Positions 9,796-19,837 of a DNA stretch of 64,000 bases are shown here, one piece after another. Position 1 is the first letter of the stretch; every line of letters starts with the position of its first letter. Below the pieces are notes generated by a model that was given only the letters and a program-made list of their open reading frames with translations, ran no database searches and was not told the DNA's origin. Where the stretch lies: NCBI GenBank assembly GCA_014526335.1, contig JACTAT010000037.1:5791047-5855046 (forward strand), given 5' to 3'. Source of the DNA: Chrysaora quinquecirrha. Lineage: Eukaryota; Cnidaria; Scyphozoa; Semaeostomeae; Pelagiidae. The position numbers and the translations under genes were made by a program.

Positions 9796-10774
9796 CTAAA
9801 GATACTTTGCTTGAGTTATCATTCAACAGTTGCTGCATCACCATGCCATGACTTGATGTTAATTCTGAAACTAGAATGATGTTGGAATGGCGTGGCAGAG
9901 ATATTGAACATTTGCAGACATATTTGTATGTCATCGTTCAATATAGAAAAATTTTAACACAACATCACACAACCAATTAGATGAGTTGAAAGAACATTAT
10001 AAATTTTAGAAGAAAATTTGTTAATTGAATGTTAGTTGAAGTTTCATAAATGCAGAGAAATAACTGTTTTTCTCACAATAAATATAAATATAAACATATT
10101 AAACATATAAACAGCATAATAAATATAGAAACAAACTATAAAACGTTCTTTAACATCAGTTCTATCGCCTCGTTATCCTACTCCCGCTTCTCAATCAGCC
10201 GCATGTCTGTGTCCCAATCATTGGACATGAAGTTTATATAGAATCTGAAAAAGAATATAAAACATATAAAAAATATAAAACATATAAAACATGTAAAACA
10301 TATAAAACAATATAATACCTTATTCTGTTGTTGTTCCTCCAGATCTTGTTTTTAAATATTTTTATTAATTTTCGTTTTATTGGGTAGAATTGAATTAAAT
10401 CTTGAATCATTTCCATTTCTGTAATCAAAATAAAAAGTTGTTTGAAAGATGTGCTACTTTCGAGATGTGCTAATTTGGTGTTCGTGTAATTTGAGTGTTC
10501 TTGTGGTCTGGATTATATATATATGTAAAACTCAGACTGAGCAAGGTCTATGTTAAAACACCGACCGGGTGAGGTTTATGATAAAACACAGAGGGGTAAA
10601 CAGTATGATGAACACTATTTAATCTTATTTACTTATGTTGTTAACATTGTATACAGTATCTTAAAGAGGAGTCTTGAATAAAGATGAGGGAAACATTGAA
10701 TTCATACTTACTAGTTTCTTTGACTCTCTAAATCTAGAAAAATGAAGAAATATCAATTATTAATTTGAAAAGAA

Positions 10775-10830
10775 TTGAAATGGGAGTGGGATAGGAGAAT
10801 TGAAACGGGAGTGGGATAGGAGAATTGAGC
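10775..10830. repeat. 25-26-bp tandem repeat
   Basis: Two near-identical units (ATTGAAATGGGAGTGGGATA and AATTGAAACGGGAGTGGGAT, each followed by GGAGA) lie head to tail, with a fading third unit. The same pair is present at about 39696-39750. Confidence 0.7.
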
Positions 10831-10993
10831 TGAGAGCGGTAAATTTAAATTGAAGCAGAAAATTCAAATTAATTTATGAAACAATTATACATTTGATTGT
10901 GAAACAATTAATTCATTAAAGAATAGTACTTACCACTTTTATTCTCAGCTTGAACTAATTAAATTCTTTTGTTTCGAGGAGAAATTATCACTG

Positions 10994-11235
10994 GCGTAAG
11001 GGGAATCTCTGGGAATCCTCTTCACGTGCGGTGCGGCTTCTGAGGTCTGTGCTGCAAATCTGACGCTGAGGAGGAGTCTTTAGTAAGTAAACTCTTGTAA
11101 ATCTTTAGTAATTAATTATCTTGCGTAGGGGAACCTCGGGAATCCTCTTCACGTGCGGTGTGGCTTCTGAGGTCTGCGCTGCGAATCTAGCACTAGAGAG
11201 GAGTCTTTGGTATTGAAACTCTTGTAAATCTTGAG
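10994..11235. repeat. 127-bp tandem duplication with CACGTG motif
   Basis: Two diverged units offset by 127 bases share GGGAATCCTCTTCACGTGCG, GGCTTCTGAGGTCTG and GAGTCTTTNGTA followed by AAACTCTTGTAAATCTT. Each holds one palindromic CACGTG E-box. The units are kept in copy 2 at about 39914-40155. The role is unknown; conserved spacing in a gene-free stretch suggests an enhancer or replication-related element, but that is inference. Confidence 0.7.
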
Positions 11236-11361
11236 TAATTGAATTTTAACAATTTCTGTAGAACTTACAACAATTTTTACAACTTTAAAACAACTTATAG
11301 ATATTCTAATGTTGGTATTTAAACGTACTAGAATGTTTCGGGGAAATTAAAAACGTGTCTT

Positions 11362-12009
11362 TTATTTACATAACTTTTTATGCTTTTCCAAATTTTCTTG
11401 AGTTACACATGATGTTAGACATAGAGGACAGTAAAAACGCTTTCCACCATGTTTGTGACCATCACAATGTGCAAAAGATGACTCAAGTCCTTTATCCAGC
11501 AATAGTGACTCTCACCATCCTCATTGGTTATCAATAGAAAATGCTCATGTTTTTCACGATGAACTATAGTTGTTCTTATTGGTTAAATTTCACCATCTTC
11601 ATCCATATAGATGTTGATTGAAATGTTATTATTCATTTCAAATGTATCAATCATCAATCCTTCGCAGTTAAGTTCATCCCAGTATGAGTAATACTTTGTA
11701 ACTCTCTGTGGATGTTTTGCTGGTGGATGTAGAGCGGATAAAAGTGCCCAGATGAAGCATTTATCATCTTCATTCTGTACATTGATGACGGCTTGCTTGT
11801 TTTTAATGTACGTAGGTAGTTGTAAATACTTTCCACAACGTGTATATTGAGAAGTTTATTATAATTGATGGAGTTGAATGTATAGACATCATGTGGCATC
11901 TCATTTTGATTCTTGTGCTGAAGTGTTTCTGACAAACATCACAAGAAAATCGAATTCTCTTCTTTGATGAAGTTGGTTGAAAACCTGCTTCTTGACTACT
12001 TCTCTTCAT
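11362..12009 (-). pseudogene. N-terminal region of Maverick protein-primed DNA polymerase B, truncated, copy 1
   Basis: From ATG at 12009 the minus strand encodes a C2H2 finger (CDVCQKHFSTRIKMRCH with a second His), then in other frames a KCFIWALLSALHP block (about 11730), an HYCWIKDLSHL block (about 11480) and a C-terminal CPLCLTSCVTQENLEKHKKLC finger ending at TAA 11362. This series is what precedes the exonuclease and polymerase domains in Maverick-type PolB proteins. No exonuclease or polymerase motif follows, so about four fifths of the enzyme is absent. A one-base deletion at about 11475 (four A residues against five in copy 2) and further frame changes break it. Confidence 0.7.
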
Positions 12010-12317
12010 GATTAATTTCTAACTGAACTGATTTCGCTTTACGCTTTGATTTTATAGATTGATCGAATTATTAACCAATCAGACTGTAGGATTTGTCGTT
12101 TCTAGAATCTTGTTGAACATTTTGGAAACTTCTAGAAAGTTCTAGCTAATCAGATTGCAGGATTATTACGTCATTTTAGGAACATTCTGGAAACTTCTGG
12201 AAAGTTCTAGCCAATCAGATTTCACGATTATTACGTCATTTAGGGTTCAAATACTGTATAAAAAAACGTAGAGTTTAGTTGTAAAGTCATAATATTTGTA
12301 AGTAACTGCTTAAAATA
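12010..12317. promoter_or_regulatory. Divergent heat-shock-type promoter C, copy 1
   Basis: This lies between the polymerase start (12009, minus) and the plus ATG at 12318. Three direct repeats start with an AATCAGA CAAT-type word (about 12078, 12148, 12222). Heat-shock arrays GGAAACTTCTAGAAAGTTC (about 12124) and ATTCTGGAAACTTCTGGAAA (about 12184) keep exact two-base spacing. TTACGTCA CRE-like sites occur at about 12167 and 12231. Minus-strand TATAAAA (12049-12055) is followed about 25 bases later by a TCAGTT initiator; plus-strand GTATAAAAAAA lies near 12257. The minus core promoter is nearly identical to that of module A. Confidence 0.8.
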
Positions 12318-12937
12318 ATGTATCACTTTGATTCAAGAATAGCACTGAGTGGAATTGAAGAAACTGATGATCTGCAAGCTCTTAACACATACAGAAATGA
12401 AGTTTTGCCGTTTGCTTCAATGCATCATAAAACACATACTGTGAAGCACTGGTTGAATTTGTTTGAGGTGATGAGCAAACATATACAGAGAAACCTCTTG
12501 AAAATGGTTGCTTGAACATCTTCCATAGAGAAGCAGAAGGATATTGGAAAAATGTTACTGGCTATGAGATAAGCAGTCATATATCAAATATTGAATCTGC
12601 TTCATCACTCATCTTTCTGTTTAAGGATTTGCTGGACATGCTGTATGGTTACTACCCACCATTCCTAACAGTTGAAAAAAAAGCTACAATTTGTCTATAT
12701 GCTGATGGAGATGAAAAAGAAATTCATTTCAAACTGTGTGGTTTAATAGATGACTGTTTAGATAGACATTCTATATATTGTTATACTCCCGGATTATACT
12801 GCGAAGGAATACCAACTTTGACTATTTGTAATTATTGTGGCCGAGAATGGGATGGAATGACTCAGTGCAATTGTTTTAGAAATGCAGAGACAGAAGATTC
12901 AGACGTTGAGATGAGCGAAGATATTGTAACAGTTTAA
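12318..12937 (+). CDS. Unknown Maverick cargo protein, two frames overlapping by one frame step, copy 1
   Basis: ATG at 12318 opens a 65-codon frame (MYHFDSRIALSGIEETDDLQ) that stops at 12515. The following 141 codons are open in the -1 frame from about 12503 (CLNIFHREAEGYWKNVTGYE) to 12937. The second part has a Cys-rich ribbon-like end (TICNYCGREWDGMTQCNC) and an acidic tail. I do not recognise the family. Both parts are translated identically in copy 2, including the frame step, so either the step predates duplication or it is read through by slippage at AAAATGG. It follows TATA-containing promoter C. Confidence 0.5.
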
Positions 12938-13090
12938 CTTTAATAGTATTGTTGGTGTTTAGAATTAAACTGTGCAAAATTTAATATTAAGAAAATGTTA
13001 TTGTTGATAATAAATGAATTGTCAGCTTGCTAATATATTGTTGCTTGCCATCTGTCTGAACCTCTGATATCATATAACGCATTGTAAGAA

Positions 13091-13200
13091 CTCTTGAAAA
13101 CGAGGTTGGAGAAACCATCGCGTTAGATTAAACCATCACACTATAGCACAACCTGATGACGTCACTGAGTATGGTCCCCATCACTGCGCTTTGGCCCGTG
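13091..13200 (-). repeat. Dispersed repeat adjoining the U2-like sequence, copy 1
   Basis: GAGGTTGGAGAAACC, then CACACTATAGC, then CCTGATGACGTCACTGA, then CACTGCGCTTTGGCC (plus strand) matches, in inverted orientation, the sequence at about 26850-26970. It directly follows the 3' end of the U2-like sequence on the minus strand. GACGTCA palindromes are repeated in both. Confidence 0.7.
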
Positions 13201-13204
13201 ACCT

Positions 13205-13502
13205 TTAGCTACTGGGGTGGGCTATCCATGGTGGCACTGCAATACCAGAACAACCTGTTTCCAGGGTGAAGCAAGCGTCAGACACACGGATCAATTCCAA
13301 AAATCAGTTTAATATTGGAGCACCTTTCGGTGCATATCAGATATTAAGCTGATAAGAACAAATACTTTGTTTTTCACTCTTTTAGTTTAGCGTCAGACAC
13401 ACGGATCAATTCCAAAAATCAGTTTAATATTGGAGCACCTTTCGGTGCATATCAGATATTAAGCTGATAAGAACAAATACTTTGTTTTTCACTCTTTTAG
13501 TT
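13205..13502 (-). pseudogene. U2 snRNA-derived sequence with internal tandem duplication, copy 1
   Basis: On the minus strand the segment encodes the U2 landmarks in order: GTATTTGTTCTTATCAGC-TTAATATCTGATA (stem IIa region), a small GCACC-GAAA-GGTGC hairpin, an Sm-like site TGATTTTTGG (13298-13306), and near the 3' end CTGGTATTGCAGTGCC (about 13233-13248), matching U2 stem-loop IV. The branch-site-pairing GTAGTA of functional U2 is altered (AAAGTA), and the 5' end is not U2-like. A 115-bp unit covering stem II and the Sm site is duplicated in tandem (13274-13388, 13389-13502). It is therefore a pseudogene or the head of an snRNA-derived SINE rather than a working snRNA. Confidence 0.75.
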
Positions 13503-14025
13503 CTAATTCGAATGGGAGTGCCCCCACCTAAGCTATAGGTACAATACCAGGGGCGGTGGGCAGTGGTATTAATGTTATTAGTCTAATAGCAGTTTTTTCC
13601 AAGGCAAAGTAAAAACAATTATTTGACAATTAGTTTGATTTTTTCTTCAAAGGTGAGTGAAACCTTTTCATCTGATGGCCTCCTTTTGCTTTTCAAAATA
13701 GAGCACAACGTCATACATATGATATTGCTTTTCGACAGGCGCTAATTGCTGACTAATCCTTAATGATAGCAACTCTTTTGTTTCTTTCAAAAACTTCCCT
13801 TTGACCCTTCATGTTATTAGTTTCTTGGTTCTAATAACCGGAATCGCAAATGCTTTGTAGTAGTGAAGTAGAATTCTTTTTCTTCTAGTGCTTAAAATAG
13901 CCATTTCTGATAGCCACATTATCAGTTTTCGAGTTCTAATAACGTGGACAGTGACCTGTAGTGTAGTGGAATTTTGTTGCGTTCTCTTTTCACAAAATTT
14001 TATCTTGTGTTCACTCTTTGTCAGA

Positions 14026-16579
14026 ATGAATCAGGTTTCACGAACTGAAGTTGGTGGTCCTCATTTACTAGGCGTTCAGAGTGTATTTTCTCTGATTTCG
14101 AGACAGGGCAAACTTACTCATGAGCAATGTCTTGAACTGAAAAAAAGTGGAAGACCTTGCCCCAAAGTTACAATAAAGAACCAATCAAGTAAAACCGTTT
14201 ATGATACTTTTCCGTGGATTTGTGGAGATGAGGAGAAGAATACATTTTTTTGTTGGCCATGTTTGATCATGGGAGATTTGTCGAAGGTAAGAAAGTGTCT
14301 ATTTTTTATAATTTGTTAAAAGGGAGAGACTCTAACTCTTACGTTATTAGAAACGCTATTCTAATAACCGGCCGTGAAGGTGGCTGCGTTGATATGGCTG
14401 CCACATATTTGAATCGTACAATAAAACACCCACAACAAGTCGCTGTTCGAAAGACGCCGTTATCAAAAAAGGCCTCTCTGATAATGAGCCCTTCTGGTGG
14501 CTAGACATTAGAGCCGAAACATTCTGTCTGAGGCAACGCAAAACTGACAAGCCACTGCTCAAAAGACCCTCCTTTTTGAGAACATGTTATGAATTAATTA
14601 CTGAAATTAATTTATTACTGAAATTATGAAACTAGTTAATATATGATGAAGATAATGGATCGAAACGTTTAAAAAAGCTATCCATATTTTTTAATTTCTT
14701 TGTTATGAATTAATATCTATCTCTCTCAGATGAAGAAAGTGTCATTCGTTCAAGAAAATGGTTTTCCATCTTCTGGATCAAATTTGTGGAACGTCGTAAA
14801 TCGTCATCAAAGTTCAAAGAACCATATGACAAATCACACTGCTTATAAGCTGCTAGGCAATGTTGATGTTGTGTGTGCTGTTGATGAGGCAAGACAGAGA
14901 GAAGACGCGAGACGCAATCATGATGCCTCAAAATATTCAATGATTATGAAGCATCATATAGATGTTGCAGTCTTTTTGTCAGCACAAGGGCTTGCATTTC
15001 AAGGCCACGAAGAATCTAAGTATTCATCAAACAGAGGGAATTTCCTGGAACTTTTTTAATTAAATTCCAACTACAGCAAAGACTTGCGATCTTTTTGGAT
15101 CATGCCCATGTCACATACACTTCACATGGACCTCAAAACGAGCTCATAGAAAGTATTTATGAAGAAGTTCGGCAGGAGAAACAGAGAAGGGTGGAGCAGT
15201 CAAGATTTCTTTCTGTAATGATGGATGATACAAGTGACACAAGCAATGTTGAACAATCAGCTGTCTCTGTGCGTCTTATTCACAATGGTGAAGTTGAAGA
15301 ACATTTACTGGGTCTCATAGATGCCTCAGATGATACAACTGCTGCGAACCTCACAGCTATTCTTTTAAAAACTCTGGAGGCGTACAAAGTGAAACCAGAA
15401 ACAAGTGGCGAGAGGCTAATAGGACAGTCCTATGATGGTGCCCCAGCGATGAGCGGAGAACTCAATGGTGTCCAGAAGCAAATGCAAAGCCATTATCCTT
15501 TAGCCTATTATAGCCACTGTGTTGCACATAGAATATCTCTTTGTGCTTGCCAACGGCGTTAGCTATTCAAAGGTTGCGAACTTTTTAACATCATCTACAA
15601 GCTGGTATCATTTTTCAGAAGCAGCCCTAAGCCCACAAGAAATCTTGGCCAGAACTTGCCTAAGCCTGGGGACACCCGTTAGCTATCATGTGATACAGCT
15701 GTAACAGCAATCAACACCAACTATGAGGCGATTGGTACTCTTTTATACGAAATATCAAATGCCGCCAATGAGAAGCCAGAAACAAAAGCAACAGCCAGAG
15801 GTCTTGGTATCCAGATTCAGCAGGTTGAGTTTGTATATTTCTTGAAACTGTACAGAAAAATCTTTTGCGCCCCAATTATCACAGTTATGCAGAGACCTAC
15901 TGTCGATACCATGCAACTCAGATAGATGCTAGATAATTTTCAAAGAATCTTATCGGACTTTGATTATAATCAAGTATGGCAAGATACACTGAGTAAAGAC
16001 GCTGACTTTCCGATCGTACGCGCTCTGGCTTTCCGATGGAGAAGCCTTGAACAAGGAATAGACGGCTCGCAGGAAAGCTGGATGACTTCCTTGGAAGCAG
16101 TGGCAATTACTGTTACCAAAAAGTTTTGGGAACAGTTTAGCTGGAGATTTGAAAATCTCGAAAATTTCAATTGGACTTGATCCATCCAGCAAAGTTAGGA
16201 AAAAGGAGGAAAGCCACTTCTGCTCAGCAGAGGGCATTGATTGAAGATGTAAAAAAGTTGTACCCCTTTGCAGTGCCAGATTTAATCGCCATAGACACAA
16301 TGTTCAATGTTCTCATTCTTCAACAATCTCAATGTTCTCTACAATAACGAAGAGATAAAGCTGTTGATAAGAAAACTGGTACGGGATCGAGACGCCTTGG
16401 TGGAAAAGAAGAAAGAGAAGCGACGAAGGTTAGCTAGGACTCCTGATGAAGTGGTCGAAGGAGACAATTGTGCAGAGGAATCTTTGAGTGTGGAAGAGAG
16501 GGATGAGTTTGAGATTGACACTGCAGATGATAGTCCGGGTGCTGACAGCCAAAATTGGGGTGACTACTTGCAATTTTAG
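14026..16579 (+). pseudogene. hAT transposase, N-terminal and central part, copy 1
   Basis: ATG at 14026 opens exon 1, with a TTF/MYM-type zinc-binding stretch (TFPWICGDEEKNTFFCWPCL), ending at a GTAAGA donor near 14287. Later exons contain SKNHMTNHTAYKLLG (14810), FQGHEESKYSSNRGN (15000), VMMDDTSDTSNVEQ (15220; first catalytic Asp region), SYDGAPAMSGELNGVQ (15430; second Asp region) and HCVAHRISLC (15520). A one-base deletion at about 15548, a stop at 15682 (TAG where a Trp is usual) and others break it. The last frame (16307-16579) is a charged, acidic stretch. This family cuts and pastes the element; this copy is inactive. Confidence 0.8.
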
Positions 16580-16740
16580 CGGGACTTTTAATTTTTGCAC
16601 AAATGTGTTCAGTTTCATATCCTAAACACGATTTTACCTGTTGGCCATCCTGAATTTTCTTGTGAGACGCGTCCAACCCATTTTTCTCCAGCAAAACTCA
16701 TGCAGTGTTCCAACAAGAAACCGCCATTTTCAACAACAAT
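16500..16740 (-). repeat. Inverted, diverged copy of the hATC exon start (left arm)
   Basis: The minus strand here (CTCACAAGAAAATTCAGGAT, ATGGCCAACAGGT, GAACACATTTGTGCAAAA, AAAAGTCCCGC, AAATTGCAAGTAG, CACCCGGACTAT) aligns with plus-strand 19710-19960 at roughly 80-85 percent by eye. The two arms face each other across about 3.2 kb. Because the left arm overlaps the last transposase frame in antisense, the structure looks like a rearrangement of two related elements or a foldback insertion. Confidence 0.75.
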
Positions 16741-19700
16741 TTGAAAGGAACTAATTGAAGCGACTCTTGCTATCAGGGTGTGCGTTAGCTTTAAAGATGC
16801 TTTTTATGTACAAATCAAAACGAAATTACTAAGACAAAAGGCAAAAATTGTACCCCATTCTTTGAACAAATCAACTGGATAATTATCAGAAACGTAGTTT
16901 CATATGTTTGTTAATTACTCTTTGTTCTTGTTTTCTGTGCTATGAATTGATAATGTTGGTCAATACCCCCCGATGAAATTATGCTTTGCGAAGTGCAATA
17001 AAACCCAATTCCGTGGAATCGTGGACTGAGAAACAAGTATGGAACCCCGATGTTTCGTAATATGGGTCTTAAAACCTCAAATTATTTCGTATATAGAGGA
17101 AATGAACCCTCCTTGTGATGTTTTTATAACTAGATTATGAAGTACATGAACATTCTGTCTCTTTTGGCAGGTAATGTCACAGACGTAACAATTGTCAAGG
17201 CACAAAATATTTGCTTGTGCAAAGGCAACTACATACATGAGACTATTCTACATTCTAAACTAATTAGGAAGTTATTCTGCTTTACCATTTTGACCCCTTT
17301 GAGGCGAACACTAAGACCATATTTCAAACTGTTATAGCCGATGAAGGGTAGAACTTTCGATTTTGATAACTCGAACTTTTTGCTATTTTGCTTTCAGCGC
17401 GGGACACAGTGGCAATTTAAAAGTGAAAGCTAATCCTTACCCACGCCGTTTAAATAGCCCTTGAAGGAAACTCCGTTTTAAAGATCAAAAGACTCTAAAG
17501 CTAGAATAATGGGGATCTTATGCTATCTTGCAGCAAGTGCCGCACCTGCCGCTACAGCAAGCTTGAGGGTAGGAGGAACCAACTCAAAAGTGTTTTTTCT
17601 GCCGTGCGCGAATCGCAAAGAGCTGATCATCTCCATCATCGTCATCAAAGAAGCCTCTGTTTTAAGAGGTATTAGAACAGACATGATCCTATGTTCAGAA
17701 ATCTGCAGCTGCGGTAGCACTGGGGGTGGCACTCTTTTGCAGCATGAATCAAGTGAATTGATGTAGTGGGTAGTGTTGATATAGGGTAAACTAACAACAT
17801 GTTAAATCTTAACACTCATTCCATGGGGAATTCAGCCTTCGAAGAATCATCCGTTTCAAAAGGTTTTGGTACGGACATTAGCCCAAAACTATAGGGCGGA
17901 TGACACTCTTTTTACTTCGTAGCACCGCCACCGCATAAACATAAAAGAGAAGTACGGCAACTTTGGGATATTGTCCAGACATAACTATGCTGCTGATCAT
18001 TGCTTACAGTAAAAATATATCGACTTATCGCACTTCAGACTTTGCTTTTTTTTCTTTCAAGTGGCCTCGAAGTTGCCTTAAAAGTTGCCTCCAACAAGGC
18101 ATAGATTATGCAAGAGAGCGAGAAATTGTAAACTACAAGAATACACAAATACGTACATAATGAACAGACATTTGGAAATTGGAGCCTGGGAAACTTGCGC
18201 TGCATGAAAGAGGCGAGCGTCACACACTTCAAGAGGTAACAAGAGACAAAGAACAGACACAACGCTGAAAGCGCTGGCTTCGAAACATGACATTATATTC
18301 ACGCTTTCATGAAGTCCGAGAAATTATTTTCAGAAAGAACAAATAGAGACTAGTTTTCAGATGACAAAAACTAAATACTTCTAGGTTTTCGACATAGTGT
18401 TTGGCTATGAGCATATGTTTGGCATTCCTGCCATAGATGAACTCAAGGGTGTATGCTTCATTTTGGCGAATTGACCTTTTCTGTTGCATTTTCTTCTTTT
18501 GCTCTTCCGTGATAGCGTTACGGTGATTGCTGTTTATAATATTCCTTTGCCTTTTTGATTGGTAGATTAGCACTAGGCACAATGCTTAACACGACAGGCA
18601 GATTGACAGTAAAAGGCGAAACTAAGCAATAGGACCCCATTCTTCCTCTCGGTGCGACAAAATCTCGTGATTATTTGTCACATCTTAATTAAAGAATTCG
18701 AATGATTTGTACCTATATGTTTTCTTCTCAATTAATGACACCTTTGCATTTGGACTTCAGCCGTCGGATCATAGAGGAGTGGGAGTGTGTCTTAGCATTA
18801 TAACAGCACATCTTGTTACGGCCATTTGACAGTGTGCCACGCACGTATGGCAATAAAAAACGAACACTTGTTTTGTGTCCCTTTATTTAAAACTTGAGAC
18901 CACATAGGTATTGTGTAGAATTCTGCACAGACTCTAGCTATAGTTTAACCTTGTTTTAGGGCCAATCATCTGCCTGCATCTAGTGGTCAGTTCGTTTCAT
19001 TACGGAAGTCAGAAACAGCCTCCAGTGCATCCCCTTTTCACTCGCGCTTTGCGATCGTTGCAACATAGGCGCAGTTGTTTGCTGACGAGGGAAACCCAAG
19101 TGAAGACGTCCAAATTGCACAAAAAGCAAAAGGGTAATATATGTAGAAGTTGAAGATGCGGATCAAAACCGCTTTGCTTAATGCTGCAACCTACTGTAAC
19201 CTAAATGGAGAAGAAATTGAAAGTGCGCAAATGGAGAACAAATTGAAAGACATCACTTAAAGCGCGCTTCTTGGTGCAAAAAGTAAAGGGCGCGAATCGG
19301 GTTAACTTCTAATAAAAATTTTAGGGTGTGACAATCTGAGAGTGCGAAAATTAGAGATGCGAAATTTGATGGAATAAGGTATTTTTTACAAAAATGTATT
19401 TCGAAATTGTTCTTTTAGAACAGAACCATTTGACCCTATGATATCCACTGTGCTTTATACCATGACTCACTTTTGATTCATTTGGAACTGCTTGTAAATA
19501 ATATGAGCATCTAAAAGGATACAGTCGGTTTCATACACTCGACAATAATATTATTTGCATAAATTACTTGCCCGCTTCACGTTTTCCGTACATTTTGGCG
19601 TCCAGTTTCATTTACTTCTCCTGCGGACTCCCCGTCGAAACTGTGAAAAGTGTAAGTGTTCCCCTGGATTTGCGTCTCGATTGGTGCTTTGGCTCAGTGA
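16741..19700. other. Middle of the hAT element, no recognised gene
   Basis: About 3 kb between the inverted arms, present in both full copies. Frames such as 17509-17766 (85 codons) and the minus frame 18307-18582 lack recognisable domains and have low-complexity or polyadenylation-like contexts. Part of the sequence (17640-17740 and 17840-17920) shows two weakly similar stretches ending in GACACTCTTTT or GGCACTCTTTT. From 18731 onward it is also present in the partial copy at 30227. It may be intron, or an inserted non-autonomous element. Confidence 0.4.
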
Positions 19701-19837
19701 TTTCTATTGAAATCGTTGAAGAAAATGGCGCTTTCGAAGCAAAACAGGCCTACTTCAGTCGAAACATAAAATCGCGCTGGGGGCGCCTCACAAGAAAATT
19801 CAACATGGCCAACAGGTAGATTCGTATTTCTAGTACG

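Larger units (their letters stand above)
9800..11360. other. Non-coding AT-rich part of the Maverick remnant
   Basis: No convincing gene. 10050-10450 is rich in ATAAAACATAT-like words. 10500-10620 is a short A-rich stretch with TATATATATATG. From about 10426 onward the sequence is shared with 39350-40280. It holds two tandem repeats described separately. This is where the polymerase body would be expected in an intact Maverick, and it is missing. Confidence 0.5.

Noticed and set aside
13205..13502. Functional U2 snRNA gene
   Set aside because: The branch-site-pairing sequence is altered, the 5' end is not U2-like, and the core is tandemly duplicated.
16430..16694. Minus-strand frames opening MKLNTFVQKLKVPLKLQV
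   Set aside because: They reproduce the start of the hATC exon because of the inverted repeat. Not a separate gene.
17509..17766. 85-codon plus frame in the hAT middle
   Set aside because: No domain and no conservation evidence beyond the duplication itself.
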